64,000 bases of DNA from CAVRAZ01 sp963719135 (GTDB lineage: Bacteria > Pseudomonadota > Gammaproteobacteria > DSM-19610), in assembly GCA_963719135.1 (NCBI GenBank), contig CAVRAZ010000003.1:310001-374000 (forward strand), read 5' to 3'. Numbering within the stretch: the stretch's first letter is position 1; the number at the start of each line of letters is the position of its first letter. This document shows, piece after piece, positions 61,341-64,000 of this stretch. The notes beneath the pieces are model-generated. The model saw only the letters and a list, made by a program, of their open reading frames with translations. It was not told where the DNA came from and searched no databases. The translations under genes were made by a program, and so were the position numbers.

Positions 61341-62888
61341 TTACAACAGACTGTCCTTGAGTATCAGGCTGCGGCCGGTCATTTGCGGCGGGCGCGGAAC
61401 ACCGAGCAGCTCCAGTATGGTCGGTGCGATATCCGCCAGGCCGCGGCCGATGCCGAGACGCACCGGCCCCTCCCCCATAATCAGGAACGGAACGGGGTAT
61501 TCACTGTGCTGGGTATGCGGCTCGCCGGTATTGGGGTTGACCATTTCATCGCAATTGCCGTGATCGGCCGTCAACAGCACACGCCAGCCGCGCTCCAGCG
61601 CGACGCGAAAGACGCGGTGACTTTCGTTATCCAGCGTTTCCACGGCGCGGATGACCGCGTGGCGGCGCGCGGTATGGCCCACCATGTCGGTATTGGCGAA
61701 GTTGGTGACGATGAAGTCGTACGCATCGCCCTGGATCGCGTGAATCAATTGGTCCGCGACCTTGGACGCGCTCATTTCCGGCTCCATGTCGTAGGTCGCG
61801 ACGGTGGGCGACGGCACGATGATGCGGTCCTCGCCCGGATAGGGTTCCTCGCGGCCGCCGTTGAAGAAATAGGTGACATGCGGATATTTCTCGGTCTCGG
61901 CACAGTGCAACTGGCGCAGACCGGCGTCGCTGATGACCTGGGCCAGCACCTGGTCCGGTAACTGCGGCGTGAACAACACCGGGAACGGATAGGTTGCGTC
62001 GTACTGGGTCATGCACACCAGGCGCTGCAGCACGATCCCCTGGCGATCGAAGGCGTCGAACTCGGCCAGTCCGAAAGCCGCGGTCAACTGACGCACGCGA
62101 TCGCTGCGGAAATTGAAACAGAGCACGGGGTCGTCGGGCGCCATGCCGTTGTAACCGGAAACCACCGTGGGCTGGATGAATTCGTCGCCCTCTCCGCGCG
62201 CATAGGCCGACTCGATCGCCGCGCGCGGCGTTTCCGCGCTCAGACCCTCGGCGCGCACCAGGCAGTGCCACGCACGCTGGGTCCGGTCCCAGTGCTTGGC
62301 CCGGTCCATTGCGCAATAGCGGCCGCACACCGTGGCGACATGGCCCTTGCCGAGGCGTGCGAGCTTGTCCTCCAGCTTTTCCAGATAACGCAGTGCGGCC
62401 CGGGGCGCGGTATCCCGCCCGTCGGTGATCATGTGCAGCACGGGTTCTATGTCCGTTTTCTGCAGCATATCGAGCAGGCCGAACAGGTGCTCGATGTGCG
62501 AGTGCACGCCGCCGTCCGAGACCATGCCCACCAGGTGCAGCCGCCGCGTGTCGCGCAGCAGGCCCTGCCACACCGGATTGGACGCCAGCGACCCGTCGTA
62601 GATCGCGTTGATGATCCGCGTCAGTTCCTGTTCCAGGATACGCCCGGCGCCCAGCGTCAGATGGCCGACTTCGGAGTTGCCGAACTGTCCGTCCGGCAAC
62701 CCCACCGCGCGCCCCGACGCCTGGAGCACCGAGTGCGGCCAGGACGCGAAGTAGTGGTCCAGGTGCGGCGTCTGCGCCAGCGCCCAGGCATTGTGCGCGC
62801 GGCTTGGGTTGAGGCCGAAGCCATCGAAGATGGTCAGCAGGACAGGGCCGGGTTTCCTGCCCTGCGCCCCGGCGCAGGCGCTCAGCAT
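61341..62888 (-). CDS. gpmI: 2,3-bisphosphoglycerate-independent phosphoglycerate mutase
   Basis: A 515-residue glycolytic enzyme of the alkaline phosphatase superfamily. The first metal motif is LLTIFDGFGLNPS and the nucleophile Ser lies in GQFGNSEVGHLTLGAGR. Further ligands are in MITDGRDTAPRAAL, NFANTDMVGHTA and LTADHGNCDEM. The ATG at 62888 gives the normal family length; the open frame upstream is a shadow. With the PfkB kinase it forms a two-gene glycolytic unit. Confidence 0.94.
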   Translation of the reverse strand: MLSACAGAQGRKPGPVLLTIFDGFGLNPSRAHNAWALAQTPHLDHYFASWPHSVLQASGRAVGLPDGQFGNSEVGHLTLGAGRILEQELTRIINAIYDGSLASNPVWQGLLRDTRRLHLVGMVSDGGVHSHIEHLFGLLDMLQKTDIEPVLHMITDGRDTAPRAALRYLEKLEDKLARLGKGHVATVCGRYCAMDRAKHWDRTQRAWHCLVRAEGLSAETPRAAIESAYARGEGDEFIQPTVVSGYNGMAPDDPVLCFNFRSDRVRQLTAAFGLAEFDAFDRQGIVLQRLVCMTQYDATYPFPVLFTPQLPDQVLAQVISDAGLRQLHCAETEKYPHVTYFFNGGREEPYPGEDRIIVPSPTVATYDMEPEMSASKVADQLIHAIQGDAYDFIVTNFANTDMVGHTARRHAVIRAVETLDNESHRVFRVALERGWRVLLTADHGNCDEMVNPNTGEPHTQHSEYPVPFLIMGEGPVRLGIGRGLADIAPTILELLGVPRPPQMTGRSLILKDSLL

Positions 62889-63203
62889 GGCGGCGCACTC
62901 GCAGAAACAGTGGGGCGGATTTTCATGCCGCCATGGTACCGCAGAAAAACCGGCGCGCACATGCCGCCGGCATACCCGTCCCGCGTGCCGGCCGGCGCCC
63001 TTGGGACGGCGCGGCAAAATAAATCCGCGCCAATCGACGCCTGGTCTGTTACACTCGCGCCCATTCCGGCGCACTTCGGTCTGCGCCGTATTTCGCGGTC
63101 AACCGCCGGTTATGCCTCGATCTCGTTCAACCCAACCGAATTCCGCCTGGACCGAACCCGGGACATTTCCCCCGGACAGGCCATTTCTGGAGCAAAATTC
63201 AAG
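62889..63203. other. Divergent regulatory region between gpmI and the helicase gene
   Basis: No coding region is supported. TTACACTCG at about 63049-63057 may contain a -10 box for the helicase gene, but no convincing -35 is seen. Confidence 0.35.
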
Positions 63204-64000
63204 ATGTCATTTTCGAAACTCGGCCTGACGGCCGAACTGGTCCGTGCCGTATCCGAACAGGGCTACACGGATCCCACCCCTGTTCAGCAGCAGGCCATCC
63301 CGGTGATTCTCGCCGGCCGCGACGTGCTGGCCGGCGCCCAGACCGGCACCGGCAAGACCGCCGGCTTCACACTGCCGCTGTTGCAGCGCCTGCACACGCG
63401 CCACGCCAGGGGCGGACGCCACCATGTGCGCGCGCTGATCCTCACGCCGACGCGCGAACTCGCAGCCCAGGTCGCCGAAAGCGTGGCCACCTACGGCAAG
63501 CACCTGTCGCTGAAATCGGCGGTGGTGTTCGGCGGCGTCAACATCAACCCGCAGATCGCGCAACTGCGCCGCGGCGTCGATATACTGATCGCCACGCCCG
63601 GCCGCCTGCTCGATCATATCGGGCAGAAAACCGTCGATCTGTCGCACCTCGAGATTCTGGTGCTGGACGAAGCGGATCGCATGCTCGACATGGGATTCAT
63701 CCGCGACATCCGCCGGATCCTCGCGCTGCTGCCGCCCATCGGCCGCGACGGCCGCCAGAACCTGCTGTTCTCCGCGACCTTCTCCGACGAAATCCGCCAG
63801 CTCGCCGGCGGTCTGCTGCACGATCCGGCGCACATCGAAGTCGCGCGCCGCAACGCCACCGTCGAATCGGTGGTGCAGCGGGTCCACCCGGTCGACCGGG
63901 TGCGCAAGCGCGAGCTGCTGTCCCACCTGATCGGCACGCAGAACTGGCGCCAGGTGCTGGTATTCGCGCGCACCAAGCACGGCGCCAACAAACTCGCCGA
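63204..64000 (+). CDS. rhlE: DEAD-box RNA helicase (RhlE-like), cut by window edge
   Basis: 265 residues are visible and the frame is open at the window end. The start is MSFSKLGLTAELVRAVSEQG. The Q motif (YTDPTPVQQQAIP), motif I AQTGTGKTAGF, Ia LTPTRELAAQV, Ib ATPGRLLDH, II LDEADRMLDMGF and III LFSATFSDEI are all present, and motif IV begins with LVFARTKHGANKLA. The C-terminal tail that would separate RhlE from RhlB or SrmB is outside the window. GGAG lies about 11 bases before the ATG. Confidence 0.93.
   Translation, partial: MSFSKLGLTAELVRAVSEQGYTDPTPVQQQAIPVILAGRDVLAGAQTGTGKTAGFTLPLLQRLHTRHARGGRHHVRALILTPTRELAAQVAESVATYGKHLSLKSAVVFGGVNINPQIAQLRRGVDILIATPGRLLDHIGQKTVDLSHLEILVLDEADRMLDMGFIRDIRRILALLPPIGRDGRQNLLFSATFSDEIRQLAGGLLHDPAHIEVARRNATVESVVQRVHPVDRVRKRELLSHLIGTQNWRQVLVFARTKHGANKLA

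Overview
This window comes from a GC-rich gammaproteobacterial chromosome. Several conserved blocks point that way: ygfB-pepP-ubiH-ubiI facing zapA-6S RNA-fau; rpe-gph-trpE-trpG-trpD-trpC; a crp-osmC-speD-coq7 neighbourhood like that of Pseudomonas; rplM-rpsI; and a split class II ribonucleotide reductase (nrdJa/nrdJb) with NrdR boxes. Ubiquinone genes (ubiH, ubiI-like, coq7) and an Si-specific transhydrogenase indicate aerobic respiration. No integrase, transposase, prophage gene, CRISPR array or rRNA was seen.

Layout. 1-7.5 kb: polyphosphate kinase 2 (cut by the window edge), a MOSC protein, the ubiI/ubiH/pepP/ygfB operon, then divergently a ZapB-like protein, zapA, 6S RNA, fau and an EVE-domain gene. 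7.5-18 kb: ilvA, rpiA, a very large FAD/Fe-S oxidoreductase, a frameshifted porin, tRNA-Gln(CUG), rpsI, rplM and a candidate new sRNA. 18-30 kb: a ferredoxin, a GlcF-like Fe-S protein, coq7, speD, a VOC protein, an OsmC protein, crp, a TetR regulator, the trp/gph/rpe operon. 30-38 kb is accessory: a LapG-type peptidase, DUF2062, a periplasmic coiled-coil protein, porin remnants, a frameshifted VPLPA-CTERM protein, djlA, a structured RNA with a terminator, a Rieske protein and a sugar kinase. 38-49 kb: a 1197-residue cNMP-cNMP-rhodanese-coiled-coil-TM-SUMF1 fusion, an HU protein with an H1-like tail, an ExeA/GspB/S8-protease operon, and a small gene behind a sigma54 promoter. 49-64 kb: nrdJb/nrdJa, degQ, sthA, an M18 aminopeptidase, a membrane-spanning response regulator, a PfkB kinase, gpmI and the start of a DEAD-box helicase.

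Three kinds of structure are not explained by genes. First, three intergenic elements (7.5, 10.8 and 60.0 kb) have long inverted-repeat arms built from AAGGACGC/AAGGACAC units around unrelated centres. Second, a separate dispersed repeat of about 120 bp occurs at 4.9, 20.5 and 32.8 kb, next to stop codons. Third, several reading frames (porin, gspB, nrdJa, the VPLPA-CTERM gene and a porin remnant) are broken by small indels, some of them tandem duplications; either this genome accumulates such changes or the assembly has errors.

The most promising candidates for undescribed biology are the roughly 100-nt sRNA upstream of rplM (strong promoter, 13-bp 5' hairpin, repeated CCUCC motifs, intrinsic terminator), the cNMP/rhodanese/SUMF1 fusion, the sigma54-driven small protein, the structured RNA at 36.9-37.0 kb, and the response regulator with a membrane segment and an OmpA-like end.
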